Below are positions 9,386-19,064 of a stretch of 64,000 nt of DNA, piece by piece. Made by a program: the position numbers and the translations under genes. The notes beneath the pieces are model-generated. The model ran no database searches. It worked only from the letters and a program-made list of their open reading frames with translations, and was not told the origin of the DNA. The first letter of the stretch is position 1. Each line of letters opens with the position of its first letter. Location: contig NZ_DLHA01000022.1 of the NCBI RefSeq assembly GCF_002482975.1, positions 1 to 64,000 of the forward strand, in the 5' to 3' direction. Source of the stretch: Flavobacterium sp. UBA7680 (GTDB taxonomy: Bacteria; Bacteroidota; Bacteroidia; Flavobacteriales; Flavobacteriaceae).

Positions 9386-10351
9386 TTATTCTTGCGTATT
9401 ATATTTTCTTAAAAATTCCCGAACCTTAATTCCAGATTCTTTTAAATCTTCATCTTTCCACTTTCCATCTGACTTTGCCGTTTTTTGCAAAATGGAACAA
9501 GTTTCATCTTTATCTGAAACTGACCATGTTATCCAGCTTAACTTTTTTGATTCCATCCAGTCAATATATTCCTGCCATGCTTTTACATTTAAAGGTCCGT
9601 CGCCAGAAGCTTCCATTCCGGCAGATTCAGATATAAAAATAGGAGTTCCTCTTTTTAGCGCCTGATCCGTACGATCTCTTAATTCTTTGCCGTGCGTTGC
9701 GGCATAAAAGTGCATGGTATACATTATATTATTGTATCCTAAAATTGGATCTTCTGCCGGAAGGTCAACATCCTGATCCCAATGCGGTGATCCTACCAAT
9801 ATAATATTGTTGGGATCATTTTCTCTAATTACCTGTATTACTTCTTCGGCGTAGGTTTTTACTTCCCACCAGGTTTCATAATCGGGTTCGTTAAATATCT
9901 CATATATTATATTTGGATACTTGGCGTACTTTTGAGACATTTCTGCAAAAAATGCTTTTGCTTGTTTTAAATTAACATTATGACTGTGCCAGTCGATAAT
10001 TACATAGATATCAGATTTAATGGCTCCGTTTATTACGGCTTCGATTTTTTCTTTTGAAAACTGAGGATCATTAGTATAGGAGTAATCCCCGAGTTCGATT
10101 CCCATTGCGGCCCGTACTACATTGCAATTGAAATCTTTTTTGAGCCAGCTTACGGCTTTTTCGTTATAAAATCTTGGCCACATACTATGCCATCCAAAAC
10201 TCAATCCTCGCAAAACAATGGGTTCATTGTTTTTATCTACTAACTGAGTTCCCTGAAGACTTAATTGTCCATGTTTTTTTACAAACTGCGCTTGGGAAAA
10301 GCAGCATACTAATAAGAATAAAATCGTAGTTAATTTTTTAAACCTCATCAT
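9386..10351 (-). CDS. GH5-family endoglucanase/mannanase
   Basis: This predicted secreted glycoside hydrolase attacks beta-1,4 backbone linkages. I place the start at the methionine at 10351, giving MMRFKKLTTILFLLVCCFSQ as the signal peptide. An upstream in-frame ATG at 10390 would overlap the GH27 gene and bury that signal. Catalytic-site motifs are IDWHSHNVN, IIYEIFNEPD (acid/base Glu) and IFISESAG (nucleophile Glu). SWITWSVSDKDE near the end is typical of the GH5_2-like cellulase fold. It is the last gene of the mannan operon, 11 bp after GH27. Linkage specificity, glucan or glucomannan, cannot be settled from sequence reading. Confidence 0.88.
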   Translation of the reverse strand: MMRFKKLTTILFLLVCCFSQAQFVKKHGQLSLQGTQLVDKNNEPIVLRGLSFGWHSMWPRFYNEKAVSWLKKDFNCNVVRAAMGIELGDYSYTNDPQFSKEKIEAVINGAIKSDIYVIIDWHSHNVNLKQAKAFFAEMSQKYAKYPNIIYEIFNEPDYETWWEVKTYAEEVIQVIRENDPNNIILVGSPHWDQDVDLPAEDPILGYNNIMYTMHFYAATHGKELRDRTDQALKRGTPIFISESAGMEASGDGPLNVKAWQEYIDWMESKKLSWITWSVSDKDETCSILQKTAKSDGKWKDEDLKESGIKVREFLRKYNTQE

Positions 10352-10362
10352 AAATTTAAATT

Positions 10363-11595
10363 TTAAAGAGACAATTTTAATGTTATGCAATCATGTGAAG
10401 CTAATTCTGCTGTAAAATTCTTTTTCGTATTTCCTGAATCTTTATTTGTCCAAAGATTCTTTAATTTGAATGTAGTTTTATTAAAATCAGCTTCATAGCC
10501 GAAATCTACATCTTTTATTGCATTCTTTTTCCAATCGAAATTAATTTTTTTAGTAACCTCACTTCTGTTTAAAAAAGTAACTGCCCAATTTCCATCTGAA
10601 AGAGGTTTAACCCAAACTTCTAAACCATCTTCTGCTGAATGTTTGAAACCCTGAATTCCTAATTTATCCTGATTTACGGCGATTAACTCTTTATTGGTTA
10701 AAATCGCCAGCGTTTCTTTTGACATTTTTCTATAATCGTTTCCTGTAAATAATGGCGACGACAACATACACCACATAGCAAAATGCGATTTATCTTCGGT
10801 ATCGTTCATTTCGTTTCCAACTTCCATCATGTCAAAATCATTCCAATGATCTGGGCCGGAATATTTACGAATGTCTTTTCGCATTTCGGCAATTTTCATA
10901 AATCCCCAAGACGACCAATTTTCTGGATGTTTGAATTCGCAGTCAAAACAAGGATAAATATCTCCGGAAATTCTCCAAAGATTTCCAACAGGTTTCCCCC
11001 ACTCCCACGGCTGATTATCGCCCCATTCGCAAAGACTGAAAACAATTGGTCTTCCAGCCGTTTTTAATGCATTACTCATGGTTGTATAAGCTTCTGGCGC
11101 AGTTATTCCTTTTGTATTACACCAATCGTATTTTAAAAAGTCAATTCCAAGTTTAGCATAAAAACGGGCATCCTGATATTCGTAACCGCGCGTTCCCGGA
11201 TATCCGGCGCAGGTTTGCGTTCCGGCACAATTGTACAAACCAAATTTTAAACCTTTGCTGTGTACATAATCAATTAGCGCTTTCATTCCGCTGGGAAATT
11301 TAACAGGATCGGGAATTAAATCTCCATTTGCATCGCGTTCTCTGGTCATCCAGCCGTCGTCTAATACAATATAATTGTAACCCGCAGCGGCCAATCCAGA
11401 TGAAACCATTATATCTGCTGTTTCTTTTACTAATTTTTCGTCAATGTTGGTGGCAAAAGTATTCCACGAATTCCATCCCATTGGCGGCGTCATGGCTAAA
11501 CCTTCAAATTTTCCTGCTGCCTGTGTATGTGTATTTCCTTGGCTGAAGCCGAAAATTGAAGCACATAAAGCTAATCCTAAAATAATTTTCTTCAT
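10363..11595 (-). CDS. GH27 alpha-galactosidase
   Basis: Predicted to release alpha-1,6-galactose side chains from galactomannan or galactoglucomannan by a retaining mechanism. A signal peptide ends near FGFSQG (residue 20). The family start MTPPMGWNSWNTF, then YIVLDDGW, and the nucleophile region FLKYDWCN (Asp157) are clear. WRISGDI holds the likely acid/base region, and HWNDFDMMEVGN and AVNQDKLGIQG are further GH27 signatures. A C-terminal beta-sandwich follows. At 410 residues it is family length. It follows the TIG lipoprotein gene after a hairpin terminator or attenuator. Confidence 0.95.
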   Translation of the reverse strand: MKKIILGLALCASIFGFSQGNTHTQAAGKFEGLAMTPPMGWNSWNTFATNIDEKLVKETADIMVSSGLAAAGYNYIVLDDGWMTRERDANGDLIPDPVKFPSGMKALIDYVHSKGLKFGLYNCAGTQTCAGYPGTRGYEYQDARFYAKLGIDFLKYDWCNTKGITAPEAYTTMSNALKTAGRPIVFSLCEWGDNQPWEWGKPVGNLWRISGDIYPCFDCEFKHPENWSSWGFMKIAEMRKDIRKYSGPDHWNDFDMMEVGNEMNDTEDKSHFAMWCMLSSPLFTGNDYRKMSKETLAILTNKELIAVNQDKLGIQGFKHSAEDGLEVWVKPLSDGNWAVTFLNRSEVTKKINFDWKKNAIKDVDFGYEADFNKTTFKLKNLWTNKDSGNTKKNFTAELASHDCITLKLSL

Positions 11596-11617
11596 TTTAT
11601 AAAATTTAAAAAAGACA

Positions 11618-11660
11618 TTATAAAAAGATATTCCCTAACTTTTCAATTAGGGAATATCTT
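11618..11660 (-). terminator. Intercistronic terminator/attenuator between TIG lipoprotein and GH27 genes
   Basis: A perfect 14-bp stem (AAGATATTCCCTAA with TTAGGGAATATCTT) has an 8-base loop. On the minus strand TTTTTATAATG follows the stem. It sits inside a gene run that otherwise looks like one operon, so it probably lowers transcription of the two hydrolase genes relative to susCD. Confidence 0.75.
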
Positions 11661-11686
11661 AAACTAACTCAAAAAAGCAATTTTAT

Positions 11687-12745
11687 TTATTTTAATACGA
11701 ATCCTATATCATCAAATAACACAGTATTACCACCATCATTATTTGATTCCTGGAATGTAAGCATTGTAAGACTTGTAGGGTTTCCTAAATCGCTAAAAGG
11801 AATTTCAAGATAAACCCATGTACTTGTAACAGGTAAAACATAATTTACACCGCCATTTACGCTGAAATTAACGCGTCCGGTTTTTGTTCCTTTTATAGCA
11901 ATACGCAATGCTTTATATGGAGTTAAATCGACATTGAAGCCCCAGTTTCCTCCATCCCATTGACCAAATTCCCACTGCCATGATTTTTCGCCTTGATAAG
12001 AATCTTTATCATAAGCAAAATTAACGCCTTTGCCTGCCCACGGACCTCCCCATTGCATACCATATAATATATCATCATACAAGGCTGTTCCTATCGCTTC
12101 TTTTGATACGGCTGCTCCAGATATATTGGCAACAGAAAGATATCTGTGATTGGCATTTGCCGGAATTTTTACTACTATCTGCTCTAAAGTTGAAGATACT
12201 ACGGTAACAGGAACTGCAGGCTGTGTTGCTGTTTCTGCCAAAGTAACTACAGGATTTAAGAAATATTTACCTTTAATAATTACCTGATCTCCTTCTGCAC
12301 AATTGATAGAATTGAAACCACTAAATGTAGGTACCGGAGGCGCAACTGTCAAATTATAAACAACAGTTCCTCTATCTGTAACCACTTTTAACTGATTTGA
12401 AGCATTTGCATAAGGCGTATCTTCATCAACCAATATAATGATATCCGTATCGGTTACAAATGTTGGTCTGAAATAAGTATCGAAGTCATTAAAGTATACT
12501 TTTTTAGTAGAAAGCAATCCTTTTCCGTGAATTACATAATAGTTTTTAGGATCTACTAATGTTACCGGAGTTAAGGGTTTAAGGGTTCCATCTGCATTAT
12601 ATCCCGAAGGCATAACAGACTCTATTACAGGTGCACCAGAAGAAGCCTCAGCACTGTTATCATCACTTGAGCATGAAGTAAAAAGCATTAAAGATAACAT
12701 CCATGCCATGCACGCTGCTAACGAAACAATTTTTATATTTTTCAT
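11687..12745 (-). CDS. IPT/TIG-domain surface glycan-binding lipoprotein
   Basis: A lipoprotein signal (lipobox LFTSCSSDD, about residues 21-29) precedes two Ig-like IPT/TIG modules: VIHGKGLLSTKKVYFND in the first and VIIKGKYFLNPVVTLAE in the second. The C-terminal 120 residues look like a carbohydrate-binding beta-sandwich rich in Trp/Tyr (GMQWGGPWAGKGVNF, WEFGQWDGGNWGFNVDL). Such proteins are encoded right after susD and bind the target polysaccharide at the cell surface (SGBP, SusE/F position). The gene is 17 bp after susD. Mannan as ligand is inferred from context. Confidence 0.88.
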   Translation of the reverse strand: MKNIKIVSLAACMAWMLSLMLFTSCSSDDNSAEASSGAPVIESVMPSGYNADGTLKPLTPVTLVDPKNYYVIHGKGLLSTKKVYFNDFDTYFRPTFVTDTDIIILVDEDTPYANASNQLKVVTDRGTVVYNLTVAPPVPTFSGFNSINCAEGDQVIIKGKYFLNPVVTLAETATQPAVPVTVVSSTLEQIVVKIPANANHRYLSVANISGAAVSKEAIGTALYDDILYGMQWGGPWAGKGVNFAYDKDSYQGEKSWQWEFGQWDGGNWGFNVDLTPYKALRIAIKGTKTGRVNFSVNGGVNYVLPVTSTWVYLEIPFSDLGNPTSLTMLTFQESNNDGGNTVLFDDIGFVLK

Positions 12746-12762
12746 ATTTTTATTTTTAAAAA

Positions 12763-14361
12763 TTATTTAAAAGTATACGGTGCTACTTCTGTTAATTTTG
12801 GATTTTTAATTAAATCATCTGCAGGATAAGGCAGTAAAAGATTTGTTGCCGAAATTGTAATGTGTTTTGGCGTTACTTTATCTCCTCTGTTTTGAGCTTC
12901 TAAAATTGCTTTTGCTTTTGCAAATGGCAAACGTCCTAAATCAAAATAATAATCTCCTTCGCAAGCTAACTCTGCACGTCTTTCTTTAAAGATATCATCA
13001 AATGAAATTGAGGCTTTAATTGGCAGACCCGCTCTTTTACGAACTGCATTAAATGATTTTAAAGCTGCAGGATCTGAAGTGCTTCCGGTTTGTGAACCTA
13101 ATATCGCTTCGGCATGAATTAAAAGTAAATCGGCATAACGCATCATATAACTATTCATACTGCTTTCTCCATTAAATGGCGCATTGAATGGTCCTGTAAT
13201 TGGTAAATTCTCTTTCCCGATTACATACTTTTTCAAACCAGCTCCTGAATTTTGAGCTTCATTTTCTACTGCAAAAGTATATCCTAAAAGTTTTGGAGAA
13301 TCTACTGCAAGTGTTTGTGCATAAGTTAAGTTTGGATAATAATCTCCAGGAAGCATAAATGTTTCTGCTCTTCTTTTATCGCCCGGCTCATAAACATTAT
13401 AAATTAAATCCTGAGACGGTGCAATTTGACCTGAATAAGAAGTTTCTACTAATCTGTTCTCTGGGGCAAACAGGGTGTTTGAAAAGTTTCCTTCAAAATA
13501 AGTTCCCGCTCCTGTCCATTGCCATGAAAAGATAGACTCTTCATTATTGTTATTTTTTTGAAGCCATAAATCAGCAAAAGATTTTGTTGGAAGTTCTTCT
13601 CCACCCAATAACTTAAACTCGCCGCTGTTGATTACTTCCTGAGCCAGAGCTCTTGCTAATTCATATTTCTTTTGATACAAATATACTTTTGCCAATAGCG
13701 CTTTTGCAGAACCGCTAGAAACGTGTGCATTTGCAGCATAATCAGATCCTCTGTTTTTAGATCTTAAATTAGCAATAGCAAATTTCAAATCGTTCTCAAT
13801 AAACGTATAAACATCTGATGTAGGATTACTTGGAATCACAAAGTTTTTAGAATAATCGGCATTGTTTTCAATAATTGGCACGTTGCCCCATAATCTTACC
13901 AAAAAGAAGTATGAAAAAGCTCTGATAAAATGCATTTCACCTAAAGCATTGTTTAATGCTTCGCTGCTTACACCTGGACCAACACTTTGCGGCAAAGTAT
14001 TGATATAAGAGTTACAATTTGCAACAGCTCCAAAACAAGATCTCCATGAATCTCCAATAAAAGACTGTGAATTCGTAAAACTCAAATCTGTAAATTTTCC
14101 AAATTCGTTATAAGGTCCCGCATACATATTACCCGATATAACATCGGTAATACCATAAAAACCTTCTTTGTTCATATTAAACCAAACGATTCCGTAAAGT
14201 CCGTTACTAGCATTATCCAGTTTCACATCAGAATCGTAATAGTTTCCTATTGTTGGTACTCCTTCTGCAGGCACATCTAAAAAGTCCTGAGAACAAGAAG
14301 AAGATATTAACATCAGTAGTGTCAAACCTATAGCACTACTTCTTTTTATTATATTTTTCAT
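12763..14361 (-). CDS. SusD/RagB-family starch-binding-like outer-membrane lipoprotein
   Basis: This surface lipoprotein would cap the SusC pore and deliver oligosaccharides. The signal ends with lipobox ISSSCSQD (about residues 20-27), followed by the family start FLDVPAEGVPTIGNYY. The TPR-like helical body includes EMHFIRAFSYFFLVRLWGNVP, which is typical of SusD. The C-terminal SusD domain contains NSYMMRYADLLLIHAEA, FNAVRKRAGLP, FKERRAELACEGDYYFDLGR and a final LLPYPADDLIKNPKL. At 532 residues it is normal length. It lies 12 bp after susC, so the pair is co-transcribed. Confidence 0.96.
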   Translation of the reverse strand: MKNIIKRSSAIGLTLLMLISSSCSQDFLDVPAEGVPTIGNYYDSDVKLDNASNGLYGIVWFNMNKEGFYGITDVISGNMYAGPYNEFGKFTDLSFTNSQSFIGDSWRSCFGAVANCNSYINTLPQSVGPGVSSEALNNALGEMHFIRAFSYFFLVRLWGNVPIIENNADYSKNFVIPSNPTSDVYTFIENDLKFAIANLRSKNRGSDYAANAHVSSGSAKALLAKVYLYQKKYELARALAQEVINSGEFKLLGGEELPTKSFADLWLQKNNNNEESIFSWQWTGAGTYFEGNFSNTLFAPENRLVETSYSGQIAPSQDLIYNVYEPGDKRRAETFMLPGDYYPNLTYAQTLAVDSPKLLGYTFAVENEAQNSGAGLKKYVIGKENLPITGPFNAPFNGESSMNSYMMRYADLLLIHAEAILGSQTGSTSDPAALKSFNAVRKRAGLPIKASISFDDIFKERRAELACEGDYYFDLGRLPFAKAKAILEAQNRGDKVTPKHITISATNLLLPYPADDLIKNPKLTEVAPYTFK

Positions 14362-14373
14362 ATTAATTTCGTA

Positions 14374-17300
14374 TTAAAATTCAACATTAAAACCAAAAGA
14401 TATTTGTCTAGGCACAGGATAACGACCATTATCAACGCCCGATAATAATGCATCTTGATTATAAGAACCTACTTCAGGATCGTACCCTTTATATTTGGTA
14501 AAAGTGTATAGGTTTTGTCCAGAAGCATAAATTCTCAATCTTGTTAATTTTATTTTTGAGATGATGTCAGAAGGAAGTGAATATCCTAAAGTTACATTCT
14601 GAATTCTCAAGTATGAACCGTCTTCAATAATTCTTGACGAAACTGCATTGTTGATGTCATTGTAAGCAGAAGGTCTAGGCAGTGAAGCATCTAAATTATC
14701 CGCAGAATAAAAATCAGCAGCATCAGTCAAATAATTAGTTCCTAAATTACTATTCAAAGTACCAGACATACGAGTTAAATTCATCAGCTTATTTCCGGCA
14801 GTTCCCTGAAGGAAAATAGACAAATCAACATTTTTGTATTTAAAGTTGTTTGTAAATCCGTAAGTGAATTTTGGGTTTGGATTTCCAATAGTAACTAAAT
14901 CCTTCGTATCAATAATACCATCATTATTTTGATCTTTATAAATAACGTCTCCTTTTACAAAGTTTGGCAATAATGAATTGGTTCCGTTTTTCAGCACCAC
15001 TCTTGTTCCTCCAGCAATTTCATGGCCATACGTCAATAAATCCTCGTCTGTTCTGTAAATTCCTGTTGCTTGATAACCTATAAATGAACCAATTGGTAAA
15101 CCTTCCTGAGTTCTTGATACCGTTACCGTATTATAAGCCAGCGTTCCCATTGTTTTTACAATGTTTAAGCCCGCCATATTGGTAACTTCATTTTCATATT
15201 TTGTAAAGTTTGCACTTGCATTCCATGAAAAGTTTGGTGTAAATTGCTGTGTATAATTAAGTGTAACCTCAATACCTCTGTTTTTCATACTTCCAAGGTT
15301 AAAAGACGGAGGATTTACACCACCTTCATAATCACCACCTCCAGAAAGGAAGTTTGGCAAAGGAACCTGATACAAGAAATCTTTAGAAACTTTTTGATAC
15401 ACATCAATCGTTGCAGAAAGTTTAGAATCAAACATTGTAAAATCTAATCCTAAATTCGTCTGTTCCTGAGTTTCCCACTTCAAATCCTTATTAGCCGTAT
15501 TTGATGGCAAGTAAGAAGTTCCCATTGTACTATTAATAATATGCAGATTAGAATCGTATAGATTATTACCAATCTGGTTATTACCAGTTTGTCCCCAACC
15601 CACTCTAAGTTTAATATTATCAACATACTTTCTTGTACTTTCCATAAAATCCTCATGAGAAAGTTTCCAAGAACCGCTCGCAGAACTAAAAACACCCCAT
15701 TTATTTCCTACGAAAAATTTAGAAGATCCATCTGTTCTTATTGCTCCGGTAACGCTGTATTTATCACCAAAGTCATAAACAACCCTTCCTAAATAAGAAG
15801 CCAAAGTCTGAGTTCCTGAGTAAACTCCACTTGTAACCGCTTTTGATAAATCAGAAGCCGCTAATGATTTATCATTATTATCTTTATAACCATAACCTGT
15901 TATTGTATAGCCTTCCCAGTGTGCTCTGTTTGACTCCTGAACCGCAAGAATAGTAAAATTATGTCTGCCGATAGTATTTCTATACGTAAGCATATTTTTT
16001 AAGTTCCATGAATTACCCGTAGAAGGATTGTGATATAAATTGGCAAAGCTTTTTACTGCATTTCCTAAAGAATACATTGGATCAAATCTTTCACCTAAAT
16101 TGTCATATATATAGCCACCCGCTTCAAAACGATAATCCAAACCTTTTATGATATCAACCTGAGTATAGAAATTTCCTGAGTAATTTTTTCTAACCAATGT
16201 ATTTGATCCTAATAAAGAAGTCGCAACAGGGTTTACAAAAGATGTTGCTCCACCAGCAGGCGGTCCGGCAAAAGCTCCCGAAAGTTCTCTAACCGCAACA
16301 TCTGGAGTTGCTAATAATGAAGTCGCTACAACTCCGTTAAACTGTCCGTTTAGCGTTAATTTTTCATCTGTAATAGCGCCGCTTACATTAACTCCAACTT
16401 TTATAAATGAATTTACTTTAGCATCAATGTTTGCTCTAAAATTGTATCTTTTAAATCCAGATTCAATAACAATTCCTTCCTGATTTAAAACTCCTCCAGA
16501 GATATAATAATTCACTCCTTCTTTACCACCTGAAAAAGAAAGCTGATTTGAACTCATAAGTCCTGTTTCATAAATAGCATCCTGCCAGTCTGTACCTTTT
16601 CCTAAAAGTTCAGGATGAGCAAATTCAGGTCTGTAAGAAGTTGGATCATATACTGCAGATAAAGCATTTTGATGTCTAGCATATTCCTGCAGATTCATAG
16701 AATGAAGTCTTTTAGGCAGATTACTTATGGTATAAGAATTCTCGAAAGATAATTTACCAGTACCTTTTTTACCCGATTTTGTAGTTACAATTACAACACC
16801 ATTTGCACCACGAGAACCATAGATAGAAGTTGCCGAAGCATCTTTTAAAATATCAATAGATTCAATATCACTTGGATTAATAAGCGCTAAAGGGCTTTGG
16901 GTGATATTACCATTATTAGAAAAGTTAGAATTTCCCTGAGCATTTCTTCCAGAAGTTGATGAGTTTCTTGCATCTCCTGAAATTGGCACACCATCAATTA
17001 CATACAAAGGTTCGTTTGTTCCTGTTAAAGACGAAACCCCTCTAATTCTTACCGAAACGTTACTTCCCGGCTCACCAGAATTGCTGTTTACAACAACCCC
17101 CGCTGCTTTACCCTGCATCATTTGATCAAACGAAGCAACTTTTAGGTTTTCAATATCTTTTGAACTAATGCTGGAAATAGCACTGTTTACATCTTTTCTC
17201 TTTTGTGTACCGTAACCAATTACAACGACATCTTTTAAGTCTTCAGCACTTGATTTTAAAATTACATTGATTGTTTTTTTACCATCAACTGCAATTCTTT

Positions 17301-17571
17301 GCGTATTAAATCCAATAAATGAATATACTAAAGTTCCATTTGCAGGAACATCAATAGAATATTTACCGTCAAAATCAGTTGAAGTTGTTGTCTTTGATCC
17401 TGCTATCGAAATATTGGCACCAGGAATCGATAAACCCTTTTCATCAGATACCGTTCCCGATACTTTACTCTGAGCAGTAATATAATTACTTGTCAGTAAC
17501 AAAAATAAAATCAGAGGAACCGCTCTGTGGTTAGCGTTCCAATGAATAAAGTTAGTCATTAGTTTTTTCAT
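14374..17571 (-). CDS. SusC/RagA-family TonB-dependent outer-membrane transporter
   Basis: This TonB-powered pore imports oligosaccharides with its SusD partner. After a signal peptide ending at NYITAQ (about residue 34) comes a carboxypeptidase-D regulatory-like domain: VSGTVSDEKGLSIPGANISI through NGTLVYSFIGFNTQ. DVVVIGYGTQKRKDV is typical of the SusC region before the plug. The plug includes GVSSLTGTNEPLYVIDGVPI and SIDILKDASATSIYGSRGANG. The barrel follows and ends in ISFGFNVEF. At 1065 residues it is full length. It is the first gene of the minus-strand mannan operon; specificity is inferred from the GH content. Confidence 0.96.
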   Translation of the reverse strand: MKKLMTNFIHWNANHRAVPLILFLLLTSNYITAQSKVSGTVSDEKGLSIPGANISIAGSKTTTSTDFDGKYSIDVPANGTLVYSFIGFNTQRIAVDGKKTINVILKSSAEDLKDVVVIGYGTQKRKDVNSAISSISSKDIENLKVASFDQMMQGKAAGVVVNSNSGEPGSNVSVRIRGVSSLTGTNEPLYVIDGVPISGDARNSSTSGRNAQGNSNFSNNGNITQSPLALINPSDIESIDILKDASATSIYGSRGANGVVIVTTKSGKKGTGKLSFENSYTISNLPKRLHSMNLQEYARHQNALSAVYDPTSYRPEFAHPELLGKGTDWQDAIYETGLMSSNQLSFSGGKEGVNYYISGGVLNQEGIVIESGFKRYNFRANIDAKVNSFIKVGVNVSGAITDEKLTLNGQFNGVVATSLLATPDVAVRELSGAFAGPPAGGATSFVNPVATSLLGSNTLVRKNYSGNFYTQVDIIKGLDYRFEAGGYIYDNLGERFDPMYSLGNAVKSFANLYHNPSTGNSWNLKNMLTYRNTIGRHNFTILAVQESNRAHWEGYTITGYGYKDNNDKSLAASDLSKAVTSGVYSGTQTLASYLGRVVYDFGDKYSVTGAIRTDGSSKFFVGNKWGVFSSASGSWKLSHEDFMESTRKYVDNIKLRVGWGQTGNNQIGNNLYDSNLHIINSTMGTSYLPSNTANKDLKWETQEQTNLGLDFTMFDSKLSATIDVYQKVSKDFLYQVPLPNFLSGGGDYEGGVNPPSFNLGSMKNRGIEVTLNYTQQFTPNFSWNASANFTKYENEVTNMAGLNIVKTMGTLAYNTVTVSRTQEGLPIGSFIGYQATGIYRTDEDLLTYGHEIAGGTRVVLKNGTNSLLPNFVKGDVIYKDQNNDGIIDTKDLVTIGNPNPKFTYGFTNNFKYKNVDLSIFLQGTAGNKLMNLTRMSGTLNSNLGTNYLTDAADFYSADNLDASLPRPSAYNDINNAVSSRIIEDGSYLRIQNVTLGYSLPSDIISKIKLTRLRIYASGQNLYTFTKYKGYDPEVGSYNQDALLSGVDNGRYPVPRQISFGFNVEF

Positions 17572-17649
17572 AATAAGTGTTTGGTTAGTTTAAATTTGTT
17601 CAATTCATAATTCAGCAGTAAGGGAAACTTTTACTTCGAAATTATTTAA

Positions 17650-17676
17650 CAAATCTATAACAGATGAGATTATCAA
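17650..17676 (-). promoter_or_regulatory. Candidate promoter of the susCD operon
   Basis: On the minus strand a TTG (plus 17674-17676) is followed after 16 bases by TAGATTTG (plus 17650-17657), matching the TTG / TAnnTTTG boxes with slightly short spacing. The -7 box lies 79 bp before the susC start. The gap 17572-17880 otherwise holds the AraC-gene terminator and AT-rich sequence. Confidence 0.45.
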
Positions 17677-17804
17677 ATCGATAGTATTACATCATTTAAT
17701 GATAATATTTTTACTATATCTCCTTAAAAAAACACATAATAAAATAAAACCATGCAAATATTGAATTATTCGCAATGAAGCCACCCTTAACAACTACAAA
17801 CTAT

Positions 17805-17848
17805 AAAGAAAAGTTAACGAAATCGTAAAAATCAAACGTTTTCGTTAA
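17805..17848 (-). terminator. Probable terminator of the AraC-type regulator gene
   Basis: A 9-bp perfect inverted repeat TTAACGAAA / TTTCGTTAA has a 17-base loop. On the minus strand it is followed by CTTTTCTTTATAG. It lies 33 bp after the regulator stop codon. The loop is long and the T-run broken, so an operator-like role is also possible. Confidence 0.45.
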
Positions 17849-17880
17849 AAATAATATTTATCTGTGCAAAAAAAGTATCA

Positions 17881-18759
17881 CTATAAAATACGTTTTAATC
17901 CAGAAAAATCCTCACGATATTGACTAGGTGTGCAGTTTTTAATAGCCTTAAAGCTACGATTGAAGTTCGCAATATTATTAAAGCCGGATTTAAAAGCCAC
18001 TTCAGAAACACTCATATCTTTTTCAACAAGCCAGCGGGCGGCATATCCTATGCGGATATCATTAATATAATTGACAAAAGTTTTTCCGGTACGCTTTTTT
18101 ATAAAACGATTAAAAGAAATTATAGACATACTCGCAACACTCGCCACATCATCTAAAGTAATTTTATCAGCAAAATGTTTTTGTACATATTCGTAAACCA
18201 ATTTCATTTTATCGTAATCATCAAACTTATCATAATCAACCGTATAAGTAGAAAGTAATCGTTGATTTCTCGAATTCGCAAGATCATATAATAAGGAAGT
18301 AATTTCCAGGAAATAGTCCATACCATCTAATTTAGAAAGCCTTACCAATCTTGGAGTTAATTCTTCGGCAGTTTTTTTAGAGAATAAAATTCCATGGATA
18401 GATCTGTTAAACATATCCCGAATTGGATTCATGATACGTCTGGCCAGTAAAGATTCATGAAATAAATCATTATGAAACTGAATCGTAATTTCATGTATTT
18501 TTTTATTGGTACATTTATTCAATTCCCAGCCGTGATATAAATTTGGCCCAATCAAAACCAACTCGACATTATCAATTTCTTCAATATTATCACCTACAAC
18601 TCGCCTTACTCCTTTTCCGTTTAAAATAAAATTGATCTCAAATTCAGGATGATAATGAACCGGAAAATCAAAACTATCTTTAACTCTGTCAAACACCAAA
18701 AAACTATCTCCGGCAGAAAGCGGAGCGATTTCTCTATAAAAATTTTTAGCAGTACTCAT
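17881..18759 (-). CDS. AraC-family transcriptional regulator of the mannan locus
   Basis: The N-terminal cupin-like sensor domain (about residues 20-110) has VHYHPEFEINFILNGKGVR and the family pattern LVLIGPNLYHGWE. The C-terminal AraC DNA-binding domain contains two helix-turn-helix motifs, ITLDDVASVASMSIISFNRF and MSVSEVAFKSGFNNIANFNR, followed by TPSQYRE. It lacks a signal peptide and membrane segment, so it is cytoplasmic. It sits between the divergent susCD operon and the GH26-led operon and is the obvious candidate regulator of both. The inducer is unknown; a cytoplasmic mannobiose-type sugar is plausible. Confidence 0.92.
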   Translation of the reverse strand: MSTAKNFYREIAPLSAGDSFLVFDRVKDSFDFPVHYHPEFEINFILNGKGVRRVVGDNIEEIDNVELVLIGPNLYHGWELNKCTNKKIHEITIQFHNDLFHESLLARRIMNPIRDMFNRSIHGILFSKKTAEELTPRLVRLSKLDGMDYFLEITSLLYDLANSRNQRLLSTYTVDYDKFDDYDKMKLVYEYVQKHFADKITLDDVASVASMSIISFNRFIKKRTGKTFVNYINDIRIGYAARWLVEKDMSVSEVAFKSGFNNIANFNRSFKAIKNCTPSQYREDFSGLKRIL

Positions 18760-18858
18760 CTCTTAAAACTGTTTTTAAATGATATCAGTTGATTTTTTCC
18801 TGCAATAATATGATATATAATTGATAAAATAATATTAATTACGCTATAAACATACATT

Positions 18859-18866
18859 TATCTTTG
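18859..18866 (+). promoter_or_regulatory. -7-like box of the GH26-led operon
   Basis: TATCTTTG matches TAnnTTTG. A TTG at 18831 lies 25 bases upstream, a little far. If used, the leader before the GH26 start is about 190 bases. Nothing else was seen in the gap 18760-19064. Confidence 0.4.
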
Positions 18867-19064
18867 AAAAATAGAATTATCAACTTTACAAAATCAGTAT
18901 TAATAATAAACATTAATCATTTTTAATACTCAAACTTTTTATAGTTTTAATAATTTTATAAAGAAAACAATACCGAATTACAAATAGACAAATTCAGTTT
19001 CAGGAGCAAGTTGACAATTTCAAACCAGAAGTTGAGAATGCACTGAAAAACAATATTTTCGAAA

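Noticed and set aside
9318..9665. 115-codon plus-strand frame near the GH5 gene end
   Set aside because: It lies mostly antisense to the GH5 gene and starts inside its terminator.
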